From Actinomycetes bacterium (GTDB lineage Bacteria; Actinomycetota; JAICYB01), in assembly GCA_025934435.1 (NCBI GenBank), contig JAICYB010000001.1:62001-126000 (forward strand): a stretch of DNA of 64,000 bases, given 5' to 3'. The position numbers were made by a program, and so were the translations under genes. Of the stretch, positions 41,386 through 49,880 are shown in pieces. Positions within the stretch are counted from its first letter, which is position 1, and each line of letters opens with the position of its first letter. Below the pieces are notes generated by a model. The model was not told the origin of the DNA, did no database searches, and saw only the letters and a program-made list of their open reading frames with translations.

Positions 41386-42429
41386 ATGACCGAAACGCTT
41401 TCGCCCATCGCGACCGATCCGAGGATCGATCCGCGCATCAAGACCATCCTCGGCGCCTTTCCGGCGATGACGTCGCTATCCGATGCGACCAGCCGCGAGG
41501 AGCTCATCGCCGAAGCCTCGACGGACGAAGCACTCGCGCAACGCGCCGCGATGAAGAACTTCATGGACATGATCGACACCGAAGAGCTCGCACCCTCGGC
41601 GGGTCTCGACATCTCCGAGTACCAGGTCGCCTCGCAGCCGGACGGCAACACGATCAACATCCGCTTCGTCCGGCCTGAGGGCCGCGAGGTGCTGCCGTGC
41701 GTCTACTACATCCACGGCGGCGGCATGGTGGCGCTCTCGTGCTACGACGGCAACTACCGCGCCTGGGCGAAGATGATCGCCGCGCGCGGCGTGGCGGTCG
41801 CGATGGTCGACTTCCGCAACGCCCTCATCCCGTCATCGATCGAAGAAGTGGCGCCGTTCCCCGCCGGCTTGAACGACTGCGTGTCCGGACTTCGCTGGGT
41901 CGCCGAGCATCACGCCGATCTGGCGATCGATCCGACGCGGATCATCGTGTCCGGCGAGAGCGGCGGTGGGAACCTCACGCTCGCGACGGCCCTCAAGCTG
42001 AAACAGGACGGAGCCCTCGACCTCGTGGCCGGTCTGTACGCGCTCTGCCCGTACATCTTGGGGGCCTGGCCGTCGGACGACTGCCCGTCGTCGATCGAGA
42101 ACGACGGCATCTTGCTCAGCCTGCACAACAACCGCGGCCGCATGGGGTACGGCATCGACGCCTACGACGCGCGCGATCCGCTCGCATGGCCGTCCTTCGC
42201 GACGGAGGACGACGTGCGCGGGTTCCCGCCGACCATGATCAGCGTGAACGAGTGCGATCCACTCCGTGATGAGGGCATCAACTTCTACCGCTTGCTGATC
42301 CGGGCCGGTGTCGAGGCCCGCTGCCGTCAAGTGATGGGGACGATCCACGCCGCCGAGATGTTCACGATCATGTGCCCCGACATCTCCCGGGACACCGCCG
42401 CGAGCATCGCCGACTTCGCGCGCGGCTGA
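41386..42429 (+). CDS. HSL-like alpha/beta hydrolase (lipase/esterase)
   Basis: 347 aa from ATG 41386 with GGGAGGC 7 nt upstream. The oxyanion motif is YYIHGGGMV, the nucleophile elbow GESGGGN, the acid in NECDPLRD and the catalytic His in GTIHAAEM. This is the hormone-sensitive-lipase (alpha/beta hydrolase-3) family. No signal peptide is seen. The substrate is probably a short-chain ester. A perfect terminator follows at 42445. Confidence 0.88.
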   Translation: MTETLSPIATDPRIDPRIKTILGAFPAMTSLSDATSREELIAEASTDEALAQRAAMKNFMDMIDTEELAPSAGLDISEYQVASQPDGNTINIRFVRPEGREVLPCVYYIHGGGMVALSCYDGNYRAWAKMIAARGVAVAMVDFRNALIPSSIEEVAPFPAGLNDCVSGLRWVAEHHADLAIDPTRIIVSGESGGGNLTLATALKLKQDGALDLVAGLYALCPYILGAWPSDDCPSSIENDGILLSLHNNRGRMGYGIDAYDARDPLAWPSFATEDDVRGFPPTMISVNECDPLRDEGINFYRLLIRAGVEARCRQVMGTIHAAEMFTIMCPDISRDTAASIADFARG

Positions 42430-42444
42430 CGCGAACTTCCGGAG

Positions 42445-42480
42445 AAATGAAGAAGGCCCCCGAGGGGGCCTTCTTCATTT
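42445..42480. terminator. Bidirectional 16-bp perfect hairpin terminator
   Basis: AAATGAAGAAGGCCCC / GGGGCCTTCTTCATTT with a CGAG loop. A- and T-rich ends on both strands allow it to stop the lipase transcript and the convergent repeat-protein transcript. Confidence 0.88.
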
Positions 42481-42494
42481 GGAACGTATACGGC

Positions 42495-43622
42495 TTACAC
42501 GCTGATGCCCGGGCTCACGTTCAGACCGGTGAAGGACGAGTCCGTGTTGAAGAACCGTCCGTCGCCGCTGTCGGTGTCCGAGTTGGTCGACGTGTTGGCG
42601 AGCACGAGGTCCGCCGAGCCGCCGGCCGAAGTGACGACACCCGCCACTTCACCGGCAACCGCGTCGCCGCTCATGGCCGACGCGTTCTGCATGAGGTCAC
42701 GCTTGTTGGAACCCTCCTGCAGGTTGCTCACCGGTTCGCCGTTCAGCACATCCGCTGCCACGATCGTCGAGGTCGAGTCGTTCAGACCATCGAACGACGC
42801 GAAGTCGTTCCCGGAACGAGCGTCGCCCGTCGAGATGTCGACCGTGTCCGACTTGTTGGTCGCATCCACCGAGGCAGCGCCGGCCGAGACCACACCGAGG
42901 ACCTGGCCACCGACGCCGTCACCAGAAGCCGCAGTGGCCGTCTGGCTGGCATCGATCTTGTTGTCGCCCTCCTGCACGTTCGTCGCCGACGCGGCGTTGA
43001 GTACATCCGCCGCGAACGGGTTGGCGATCGTGGTGTCGGAGGCCGACTCCAGGCCGACGAACGCCGCCGCGTCGTTGAACGCACGTGCGTCACCGGTCTC
43101 GATGTCGATATTCGTCGACGTGTTAGCAGCAACGATGCTCGCCGAGCCACCGGAAGTAACAACGCCGATGACCTGACCGCCGACGCCGTCACCGCTCGTG
43201 CTGGTGAGGGTCTGGTTCAGGTCGTACTTGTTGCTGCCTTCCTGAAGGTTCGTCGTAGGAGCGGTGTTCAGCGTGTCGGCGAAGCCAACGCCGACGGCCG
43301 TCGACGTGGACGAGTTCAGACCCACGAACGCGTTCGCGTTGTTCTGCCCACGCGAGTCGCCCGTGGAAACGTCCACGTGGTCCGACTTGTTGGTCGCATC
43401 CACGGAAGCCCGACCGGACGAAACAACGCCCGTGACCTGGCCGCCAACTGCATCGCCTGACTTCGACGTACCGCTCTGGTTCGAGCTGCTCTTGTTGTCA
43501 CCTTCTTGGACATTCGTCGAGGAAGCCGAGTTCGCGACGTCCGCGTGCGCCGCCGTGATGGCGGACAGCGCGGGCGTCAGCGCGATCGCTGCGACGACTG
43601 CCCATCGCAATACTTTCGTCAT
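42495..43622 (-). CDS. Secreted protein with four alternating ~88-residue repeats
   Basis: 375 aa; the start at 43622 has AAGGAGGTG nearby. A signal peptide ends near AAHA (residue ~27). Four repeats begin with N(V/L)QEG(D/S)NK at residues 37, 125, 215 and 300. Each contains SGDxVxGxVxGVV, a Ser/Ala strand, and a TGD/SGD-R-x-x-N block. Repeats 1 and 3 are alike (NVQEGDNK, ATNKSD) and 2 and 4 are alike (NLQEGSNK, ANTSTN), an ABAB order. Thr/Ser/Asn/Asp-rich composition suggests a beta-rich extracellular structure. No family is recognised. Confidence 0.75.
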   Translation of the reverse strand: MTKVLRWAVVAAIALTPALSAITAAHADVANSASSTNVQEGDNKSSSNQSGTSKSGDAVGGQVTGVVSSGRASVDATNKSDHVDVSTGDSRGQNNANAFVGLNSSTSTAVGVGFADTLNTAPTTNLQEGSNKYDLNQTLTSTSGDGVGGQVIGVVTSGGSASIVAANTSTNIDIETGDARAFNDAAAFVGLESASDTTIANPFAADVLNAASATNVQEGDNKIDASQTATAASGDGVGGQVLGVVSAGAASVDATNKSDTVDISTGDARSGNDFASFDGLNDSTSTIVAADVLNGEPVSNLQEGSNKRDLMQNASAMSGDAVAGEVAGVVTSAGGSADLVLANTSTNSDTDSGDGRFFNTDSSFTGLNVSPGISV

Positions 43623-43796
43623 ATCTTTCGCACCTCCTTCCCTGACGGGGATCGATCTCACATCCGGCCCCCGGACCGCCCTGGAGCAGTTCGAGTTACA
43701 GATGTGTGATTCATGTGTACTCCTGAGGGAAGGCGAGGGCAAGCATTTATGACGGTTCTGTGACATCGGCCTGTTGACCGACCCGTCAACCCGCGT

Positions 43797-44495
43797 CTAG
43801 CGGCGCGGCTCCCAGAGGAATGTGACGGTCACCCAGCCGCTTTGGAGCTTGGCGAACCCGAGCCGGTGGGCCGCCTGCACGGAGAGGTCGATGCCCGCCG
43901 GGTTCAGCACGCATCGTCCGAACTGATCGGCCGGACCCGCGTGGCCGCTCGGGGCACCCGAGAGCGTGTCGCAGTTCGGCACGGTGTTGAAGCCGTTGTA
44001 GAAGGCGGCTTGCGCCTCGGGCGTGCCGCGCGCGAGGCTGCGGAACATCCGCCGCGGGCGCCCGCCGCCCGTCCCGTCCCAGTAGTTGTCGTCCTCGTTC
44101 CACGGTCCGACGTCCTTGACGCGAACCGTGATGACGGCACCGTTCGGACGACGCACCCGCACCTTGTAGTTCAGTCCGAGGCGGTAGCCCGCCGGGCAGC
44201 CGGCCGACGTGAGTGCCGACGACCATCCGAGCGACGCGAACTTCACGCACTTATCGGGTACGGCCGCCTCGATGCTCCCGCGCGTGTTGGGCCGGTACTG
44301 CGTCGCGTAGACGCGGTACTTGACGAACCTCGTCGCGTTCCGGACGGCGTTCCGCTGCTGCGCGCCGGCGTTGGTGCGTCCGCTCGCCAGCGGCTTCGCT
44401 CGAGTTGCGGCACCGGCCGGAGAGCTGACGACGGTGAGCACCGTCGCGAGAGCGGCGACGAGCGTCAGCAGCCGGATCTTCGTCGAGCGCGGCAT
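43797..44495 (-). CDS. Secreted protein with RlpA-like double-psi beta-barrel features
   Basis: 232 aa with a signal peptide (residues ~1-29). The central part reads YKVRVRRPNGAVITVRVKDVGPWNEDDNYWDG and the end reads GIDLSVQAAHRLGFAKLQSGWVTVTFLW. The DxGPW and DLS-x-x-A-x-x-LG signatures are those of RlpA/expansin-like barrels, which bind or cut peptidoglycan glycans. The match is partial, so enzyme activity is uncertain. Confidence 0.6.
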   Translation of the reverse strand: MPRSTKIRLLTLVAALATVLTVVSSPAGAATRAKPLASGRTNAGAQQRNAVRNATRFVKYRVYATQYRPNTRGSIEAAVPDKCVKFASLGWSSALTSAGCPAGYRLGLNYKVRVRRPNGAVITVRVKDVGPWNEDDNYWDGTGGGRPRRMFRSLARGTPEAQAAFYNGFNTVPNCDTLSGAPSGHAGPADQFGRCVLNPAGIDLSVQAAHRLGFAKLQSGWVTVTFLWEPRR

Positions 44496-44517
44496 CCCGC
44501 AACCACGGTACGCGCAG

Positions 44518-45243
44518 TTACAGGTGCGAGGGGCCCCAGTCGATCTTTTCGGGCGGGACGATCTTCCCGACGTCGATCTGGATGTCCTTATGGGAGTTCA
44601 GCGTGATCTTGCGCGGGTCGGTCGAGACCTTCTTCCCGTTGACGTAGATCGTGAGCTTGCCTTTCGCCGACGCGATCTGGGTCTTCGAGAGCGGCTGGTG
44701 CCAGAGATCGAAGAACTGCCCGAGCGTGTACGTGTCCTGCGTCGGCGACTCGACGTGGATGACTCCGTCCTCAGCGTGGACGTGCAGCCAGTAGAAGCAG
44801 TTCGTCGCGTTGAAGAAGGGGATCGACGACGAGGTGTCGGGCTTCGGCTCGACGATGCCGATGCCGGGCGGGATCGGACGAAGCTTTCCGTTGACGAAGA
44901 CGGTCAGGTGCGAATGGACGTGGTAGATCGCCTGCTCGTTCGGTTGGCAGGAGATGTTGTCGACCGGCGCGCCGGTGGCCGCGCTGTCCAGGAGGGCGAG
45001 CGGCGCTCCCACCTCGAGCGGGATGCCTTCCGGTCCCGCCGGTCCGCTGAACGTCTTCTTGGCGGCGTCCGTCGAGTTCTTGATCGCGTCCGGTGTCTGG
45101 TGTTTCGTCGCGATGACGGCGATGGCGGCGCCGGCGAGCAGGACGCCGAGGACGACCCAGAACGCGATCGTGTTGCGCCGGTGCTTCTTGCGTGTGAGAG
45201 CGCCACGGCGCCGTTCGCGCGCGCGTCGTTGTTGGCGCGACAT
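44518..45243 (-). CDS. Membrane-anchored His-rich extracytoplasmic protein of unknown function
   Basis: 241 aa. A strongly basic cytoplasmic N-terminus (RQQRRARERRRG) precedes one transmembrane helix (TIAFWVVLGVLLAGAAIAVIA). The outer domain has two His clusters, IYHVHSHLTVFVNG and FYWLHVHAEDGVIHVESP, that could bind metal, and an LTIYVNGKKV strand repeating the first one. It lies 3 bp from the membrane-protein gene downstream in transcription order. I do not recognise the family. Confidence 0.6.
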   Translation of the reverse strand: MSRQQRRARERRRGALTRKKHRRNTIAFWVVLGVLLAGAAIAVIATKHQTPDAIKNSTDAAKKTFSGPAGPEGIPLEVGAPLALLDSAATGAPVDNISCQPNEQAIYHVHSHLTVFVNGKLRPIPPGIGIVEPKPDTSSSIPFFNATNCFYWLHVHAEDGVIHVESPTQDTYTLGQFFDLWHQPLSKTQIASAKGKLTIYVNGKKVSTDPRKITLNSHKDIQIDVGKIVPPEKIDWGPSHL

Positions 45244-45246
45244 CGC

Positions 45247-45918
45247 TTAGGTGGTCTCCATCGCGAGTGCTTCCGCTTCGCCGGCGCGACGCTGTCTGAC
45301 GCTGTACCAGATCAACAGACCGATCACGACCCATCCGAGTAACGGCGCGACGGCAAGGAATCGCCCGGTCGACATCGTGTAGGCGAGCGTCGTGCGAAGC
45401 AGGGCTTCACCGAGCAGTCCGATGCCCCAGACCGCCGTCACCTTCCGGAAACGGCGAGCGGCGCCCGGGCGTTCCCAGACTCCGTTGAACTCTTCGACAG
45501 CCTTCGGATCGCCGCCCGTCGCGAACGCGCGTCCGAGATAGAACATCGCCGGACGAGGCGCCAAGAGCGATGTGAGGCAGATGACGCCGAACGCGCCGGT
45601 GAACACCGACTCGCGCAACTTCAGCAGCATCGCGTTGCCGTGGAACGCGACGGCGCCGACGAGTCCGATCGCGATCCCGAGAAGCGCGATGACGCCGATC
45701 GGTTCGAATCGTCCGCGTCGTATCCGTTCGATCGCGATATCCGCGAGCGGGAAGACCATGACGGCGGCGAGGGCGGTTGCGTCCGACGAGACGTGCGGAC
45801 GGAGCAATTGGTAGCCGACGAGGGGCAGGACGCCCGCGAGCACCGCTTTCGGCGCGAGCTCGCGAAGGCTCGGCACCATCCGGTGCGTTTCGAGTGTCGA
45901 TGCGGGCTCTTCTTGCAT
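45247..45918 (-). CDS. VC0807-like multi-pass membrane protein
   Basis: 223 aa from ATG 45918, with a TACACT element 8 nt upstream (leaderless pattern). Five or six hydrophobic helices are seen. LLAPRPAMFYLGRAFATGGDPKAVEEFNGVWERPGAARRFRKVTAVWGIG matches the conserved central part of VC0807-type proteins. Function is unknown. It is upstream of the His-rich protein in the same transcription unit. Confidence 0.7.
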   Translation of the reverse strand: MQEEPASTLETHRMVPSLRELAPKAVLAGVLPLVGYQLLRPHVSSDATALAAVMVFPLADIAIERIRRGRFEPIGVIALLGIAIGLVGAVAFHGNAMLLKLRESVFTGAFGVICLTSLLAPRPAMFYLGRAFATGGDPKAVEEFNGVWERPGAARRFRKVTAVWGIGLLGEALLRTTLAYTMSTGRFLAVAPLLGWVVIGLLIWYSVRQRRAGEAEALAMETT

Positions 45919-46070
45919 CCCGCGGGAGTGTATCCGCCCGCGATAAAGGGCTCGGGCGACCGGAGAGATCCCGTGGGTCTGGCACGTTGCCGATCTTCCG
46001 GTCGCCCGACGTTGTTGAGTCGGACGTGCCCGAAGGGCTTGGATGCGTGCTGAGCACGGATTCTGCGGGT

Positions 46071-47408
46071 CTACGAGGCGACGGAATACAGGCGCCACTC
46101 GCCTTCGACGCCCTTCAGGGGATGCGCACCGTGGTCGGCGAAGGTGATCCCAGACCCGGCTACGATGTCCTTCACCGTGCTCGAGACGAGCACCTCGTCC
46201 GGACCTGCGAGCGCCATCACGCGCGCGCTGATGTGGACGGCGATGCCGCCGATGTCGTCACCGCGGATCTCCACCTCACCGCAGTGCAATCCGGCGCGGA
46301 TCTTGAGGCCGAGCGTCGCCATCGCTCGTCGCAGTCGCCGTGCGCAAGATATGGCTCGCGCGGGTCCATCGAAGATGGCCAGTGCGCCGTCGCCGGTTGA
46401 CTTCACGACCCGTCCCCGGGTCGCGCCCACCTCCGCTCTGATGACGGCGTCGTGCCGATCGAGGATCGTTCGCCAGACCCTGTCGCCGGCTTCCTCGGCG
46501 CGCCTCGTCGAGTCGACGATGTCCGTGAACAACACGGTGGCAAGAACACGGTCCGGCGGCGCGGACGCGCGCGTCCCGGTGACGAACTCCTCGGTCGCCG
46601 CGAGGATCGGCTCGGTGTCGCCGACCTGCGGGAGGTGGTCATCTCCGTCCAGTTCGACGTACCTCGCGCCCGGGATGTGTTCGGCGAGCCAGCGGCCCTG
46701 ACGCACATCCACGACTTGGTCGCCGGTCCGGTGGATGACGAGCGTCGGAACGTTGACGGATATCGCTATCGGTCGCGCGTCGATCTCCGCGTTCATCTGC
46801 ATGAGCTGACGGAAGGCGCCCGGGCTGAACGCCGATCGCTCGAAGCGACCTCCGGCTTCCTGGAACATCTCTTCGCCGAAAGCTTTCAGATACGTCGGAG
46901 CGAACCATGACAGGACATGTCCGTTGCCCCACGTCTCCACGAACTCTTCGATGAGTGCGGTGAACTCTGCCGGCGAATAGGCGCCGTCGAACGTCTCGTC
47001 GACCCACCGCACGATCGCGCCATACAGCACGAGCGACAACACCCTCTCCGGGTGCGACGCCGCGAAGAGCAGGGACATCGGCCCGCCCTCCGACTCCCCG
47101 AAGATCACGGCGCGCTCCGAACCCGCGGCGTCCATCACCGCGCGGAGGTCGTCGATGCGTTCTTCGAGACTCGGCTGCCCACTAAGACGATCGGACAACC
47201 CGCAGCCTCGCTTGTCGAACATGATCAGTCGCGAGAATGACGCGAGTCGCTCGAGGAACGCGGCGCTGAACGGGTCTTCCCAGAGCAACTCGACGTGCGA
47301 CATCGTCCCCCAGACGAGGACGAGATCGACCGGCCCTTCGCCGTGAACCTGATAGGCGATGCTCAGATCGCCGCTGCGCGCGTAGCGCGTCCGGGGCGCC
47401 GAAGTCAT
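46071..47408 (-). CDS. Class III cyclase with intact alpha/beta-hydrolase domain
   Basis: 445 aa from ATG 47408. The hydrolase half keeps FDKRGCGLSD, the nucleophile elbow GESEGG (Ser), and a His in DGDDHLPQVG. The cyclase half keeps both metal aspartates (LFTDIVDST and STGDGALAIF), GLHCGEVE and VHISARVM, where the usual Asn is His. It is the paralogue of 6071-7417, in which the hydrolase nucleophile and His are gone. It probably makes cAMP in response to a ligand bound by the hydrolase fold. Confidence 0.87.
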   Translation of the reverse strand: MTSAPRTRYARSGDLSIAYQVHGEGPVDLVLVWGTMSHVELLWEDPFSAAFLERLASFSRLIMFDKRGCGLSDRLSGQPSLEERIDDLRAVMDAAGSERAVIFGESEGGPMSLLFAASHPERVLSLVLYGAIVRWVDETFDGAYSPAEFTALIEEFVETWGNGHVLSWFAPTYLKAFGEEMFQEAGGRFERSAFSPGAFRQLMQMNAEIDARPIAISVNVPTLVIHRTGDQVVDVRQGRWLAEHIPGARYVELDGDDHLPQVGDTEPILAATEEFVTGTRASAPPDRVLATVLFTDIVDSTRRAEEAGDRVWRTILDRHDAVIRAEVGATRGRVVKSTGDGALAIFDGPARAISCARRLRRAMATLGLKIRAGLHCGEVEIRGDDIGGIAVHISARVMALAGPDEVLVSSTVKDIVAGSGITFADHGAHPLKGVEGEWRLYSVAS

Positions 47409-47597
47409 CTGGATCTCTACTGTAACGACGGTGGCGCTCTGATCGGTCCGTGCGTCTCGTGTGACGAGTTGCCGGTGCTGCCACCCGGACTGGCGAGCGT
47501 CGCGTCCTCGCCCGCATGCGCGTCCGTAGCGCACCCAGCTCCCCAGGCTGGATCCCAAAGGCTGCGTATCGCACGCCCGCGGCATCCCGAATCTTAG

Positions 47598-47668
47598 AGG
47601 CGGCGCCCCGAATTGAACGGGGGTAGAGGGATTTGCAGTCCCTTGCCTAGCCACTCGGCCACGCCGCC
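47598..47668 (-). tRNA. tRNA-Cys (anticodon GCA), CCA not encoded
   Basis: The minus strand gives acceptor GGCGGCG/CGCCGCC, D-arm starting GCCG, anticodon stem AGGGA/TCCCT with loop CTGCAAA, and T-stem CCCCG/CGGGG with loop TTCAATT. All stems pair. No repeat array accompanies it. Confidence 0.93.
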
Positions 47669-47760
47669 GAAGCAGGAGCAAGGGTACCCGACGCTTCACG
47701 GGCGGGGTCCCCGGGGTCTACGATGACGGGAACGTCGGGCAGACGAACAAGGAGTTCTTC

Positions 47761-48480
47761 ATGCGTGCGAAGCGTTTCTCGCTTTTCGTTGTCGTAGGTC
47801 TCATTGCGGCTGCATTGAGCGTCGGGCTCGCTTCGACGGCCGGCGCCGCGGGGGGTCACAAGGTCTACAGCGGGGACGTCCTCGTGAGCGGTTTGTCGAC
47901 GTTCGAAGTCAAAGCCACCAATCCGACCGGTCATAACATCAACGCGACCGCGTCGATCGTCCGCCTCGACGGCATCCTGATCGACACGTCCACCTTCAAC
48001 GTGCTCGCGCACACGACCCATATCTTCAACCTGGCTACCGCGGTGAACTGCGAATGCACTGGGATCCTGAGTGCGAAGAAGAGCGGTCTCGTCCCGGGCG
48101 GTCAATTCATCGGTGTGACGTCCACCCAAGAGATCGAGATCCCAGCCGGATCATGGCGGAAGGTGTCCGCCAGGAAGAAGTTCACGACAGGCGATGTGCT
48201 CGTCAAGGGTCCCACGACGTTCGAGGTGAAGGCCTTCAACACGACCGGGCACGCGATCAAAGCGACCGCGAACGCCGTGAAGCTGGACGGCACGAGTCTC
48301 GGCGCGCAGACGTTCACCGTGCTCCCGCACACGACGCACATCTTCAACTTCGCCGTCGCATCGAACACGGAGCTCACGGGGACGCTGGTCGGAAAGAAGA
48401 AGGGCCTCATACCGAGCGCGCAGTTCATCGGCGTGACGTCGGCGCAGGAGATCGAGATTCCGGCGGGCGCCTGGCAGTAG
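47761..48480 (+). CDS. Secreted protein of two tandem ~105-residue domains
   Basis: 239 aa with a signal peptide (residues ~1-29). The two halves repeat: SGDVLVSGLSTFEVKATNPTGH with TTHIFNLA and GGQFIGVTSTQEIEIPAGSW, then TGDVLVKGPTTFEVKAFNTTGH with TTHIFNFA and SAQFIGVTSAQEIEIPAGAW. Each probably forms a small beta-sandwich. No catalytic residues are obvious. It begins about 92 bp after the tRNA-Cys region. Confidence 0.7.
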   Translation: MRAKRFSLFVVVGLIAAALSVGLASTAGAAGGHKVYSGDVLVSGLSTFEVKATNPTGHNINATASIVRLDGILIDTSTFNVLAHTTHIFNLATAVNCECTGILSAKKSGLVPGGQFIGVTSTQEIEIPAGSWRKVSARKKFTTGDVLVKGPTTFEVKAFNTTGHAIKATANAVKLDGTSLGAQTFTVLPHTTHIFNFAVASNTELTGTLVGKKKGLIPSAQFIGVTSAQEIEIPAGAWQ

Positions 48481-49392
48481 TTAGATCGGCTCGACGTGGT
48501 CGAGTGTGGCGATGAAGTGGGTCTGGTACGAGAACGTTCCCGGACCGAACCGCTTCTTGCCGGTGAAGTCCTCGGTCCACTTGAGCCACAGGTGCCCTTC
48601 GGGTGAATACCAATATGTACGCGTGCGGTTGACGTCTTCGGTGCCGCCCGGTTCGCTCTGCCGATGGATCTGGACGACCCACGTATCGAAGTTGCGACCG
48701 AGCACGTTGAGTTTCTCTTGTCGCAGGATGCCGACGGTCCAGTCTTCGACGCGGGACGTGGATCCGTCCGCCGCCGTGGCGGTGCTCTTCCCGCTGATGA
48801 CCGTTCCCGCCTTCAGCGGGAACGGAACCTGGAGCATCGGCGGCGTGTAGTTCCCTTCGTCGCTTTGTGAGAAGCCCGGGCCGAACGTGATCGTCCCGGC
48901 TTCATACGTGAATGCGACGCCGCTCGCCCCGTACTGAACGATCTCGCGTTCCTTGTGCTGCGACGAGAAGTCGAGGTCGAAGACGAACTCGTCCGGTTTG
49001 AGGTTCGCACTCGTCGGTCGGTCGACGGTCATCGTCATCTCGGGCGGGTACGAACGGCTCCCGAACGGTTGCGCGCTCTCGGTGCCGTCCACCTTGTAGA
49101 CGTAGTGGCCGAGCGGCGGGAAGCGACCGGTGCTCGTCGCGTGCTGCTTGTCGGCCGGAGCTTGCAGCGTCGCCGACGAGATCGAGGCTCCCGAGCTGAC
49201 GGGTGTCGGCGACGGTGTCGGGACGCTGAGGTTCTGCGCTTGCGGCTGACGGCCGTCGAACGTCCCGCCGCGCGAGAACGTGGGCGGACGATTCGCTCGG
49301 ATGTTCGTCTGGTAGAGCAGCGCGCCGGACGCGAAGGCGGTGATCAGTGCGATCGCGAACGCGGCGCGGAGTCCTCGGTGTGCCTCGGTCAT
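48481..49392 (-). CDS. Membrane-anchored extracytoplasmic protein of unknown function
   Basis: 303 aa. One N-terminal transmembrane helix (FAIALITAFASGALLY) and a Pro/Ser-rich linker precede a beta-rich domain with YVYKVDGTESAQPFG, GTVISGKSTATAADGSTSR and TRTYWYSPEGHLWLKW strands. It is convergent with the two-domain protein gene with no gap between stops. No family is recognised. Confidence 0.6.
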   Translation of the reverse strand: MTEAHRGLRAAFAIALITAFASGALLYQTNIRANRPPTFSRGGTFDGRQPQAQNLSVPTPSPTPVSSGASISSATLQAPADKQHATSTGRFPPLGHYVYKVDGTESAQPFGSRSYPPEMTMTVDRPTSANLKPDEFVFDLDFSSQHKEREIVQYGASGVAFTYEAGTITFGPGFSQSDEGNYTPPMLQVPFPLKAGTVISGKSTATAADGSTSRVEDWTVGILRQEKLNVLGRNFDTWVVQIHRQSEPGGTEDVNRTRTYWYSPEGHLWLKWTEDFTGKKRFGPGTFSYQTHFIATLDHVEPI

Positions 49393-49443
49393 CGGACGTG
49401 AGTGTGACGGTACATCAACGACCGTGGGAGTCCGGACGGTTCC

Positions 49444-49848
49444 TTAGCGTGGCGTCCTGGTCGGGAAGGGTTCGGGCGTGTCGTGCGTGCGTTCGAAGTC
49501 GCGCTCGTTGAACTGTTCCTGGTCTTCGCGGCAGCGCTCGCGAGCGTCGACGTTGTCGAAGCCGTCGCACGGATCTTCGTTCGGGTTCGGTGTGGAGACG
49601 GTCGCGCCCGGAGGAAGCGCCGGGGTTGCCGGTTGCGCGGGTTTCGCGACCTTCGGATTCGGTGTCTTCGGAGCAGCCGGAGTCGGGACGGTGCCCGTCC
49701 CGAGGTTGCCGAGGACGGGGAGGTCGATGCCGTCAGAGCTCGTCGGTGTCGTCGCCGACGTCGGCGTGATGTGCGTGAGCGGGTGATCCATAGGCAGCAA
49801 GAGCGGCAGGATCGCCAGCACAGGAACGAGCAGGAGCCACTTCCTCAC
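49444..49848 (-). CDS. Exported Pro/Thr-rich small protein
   Basis: 134 aa. An N-terminal hydrophobic segment (KWLLLVPVLAILPLLLP) is followed by a Pro/Thr-rich region and an acidic/basic C-terminal part (DPCDGFDNVDARERCREDQEQFNERDFERTHD) with two cysteines. The overall plan resembles 40891-41283. Function is unknown. Confidence 0.5.
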   Translation of the reverse strand: MRKWLLLVPVLAILPLLLPMDHPLTHITPTSATTPTSSDGIDLPVLGNLGTGTVPTPAAPKTPNPKVAKPAQPATPALPPGATVSTPNPNEDPCDGFDNVDARERCREDQEQFNERDFERTHDTPEPFPTRTPR

Positions 49849-49880
49849 CAGGTCAGCGTACCGCGTGCCGGCCGATCGGC

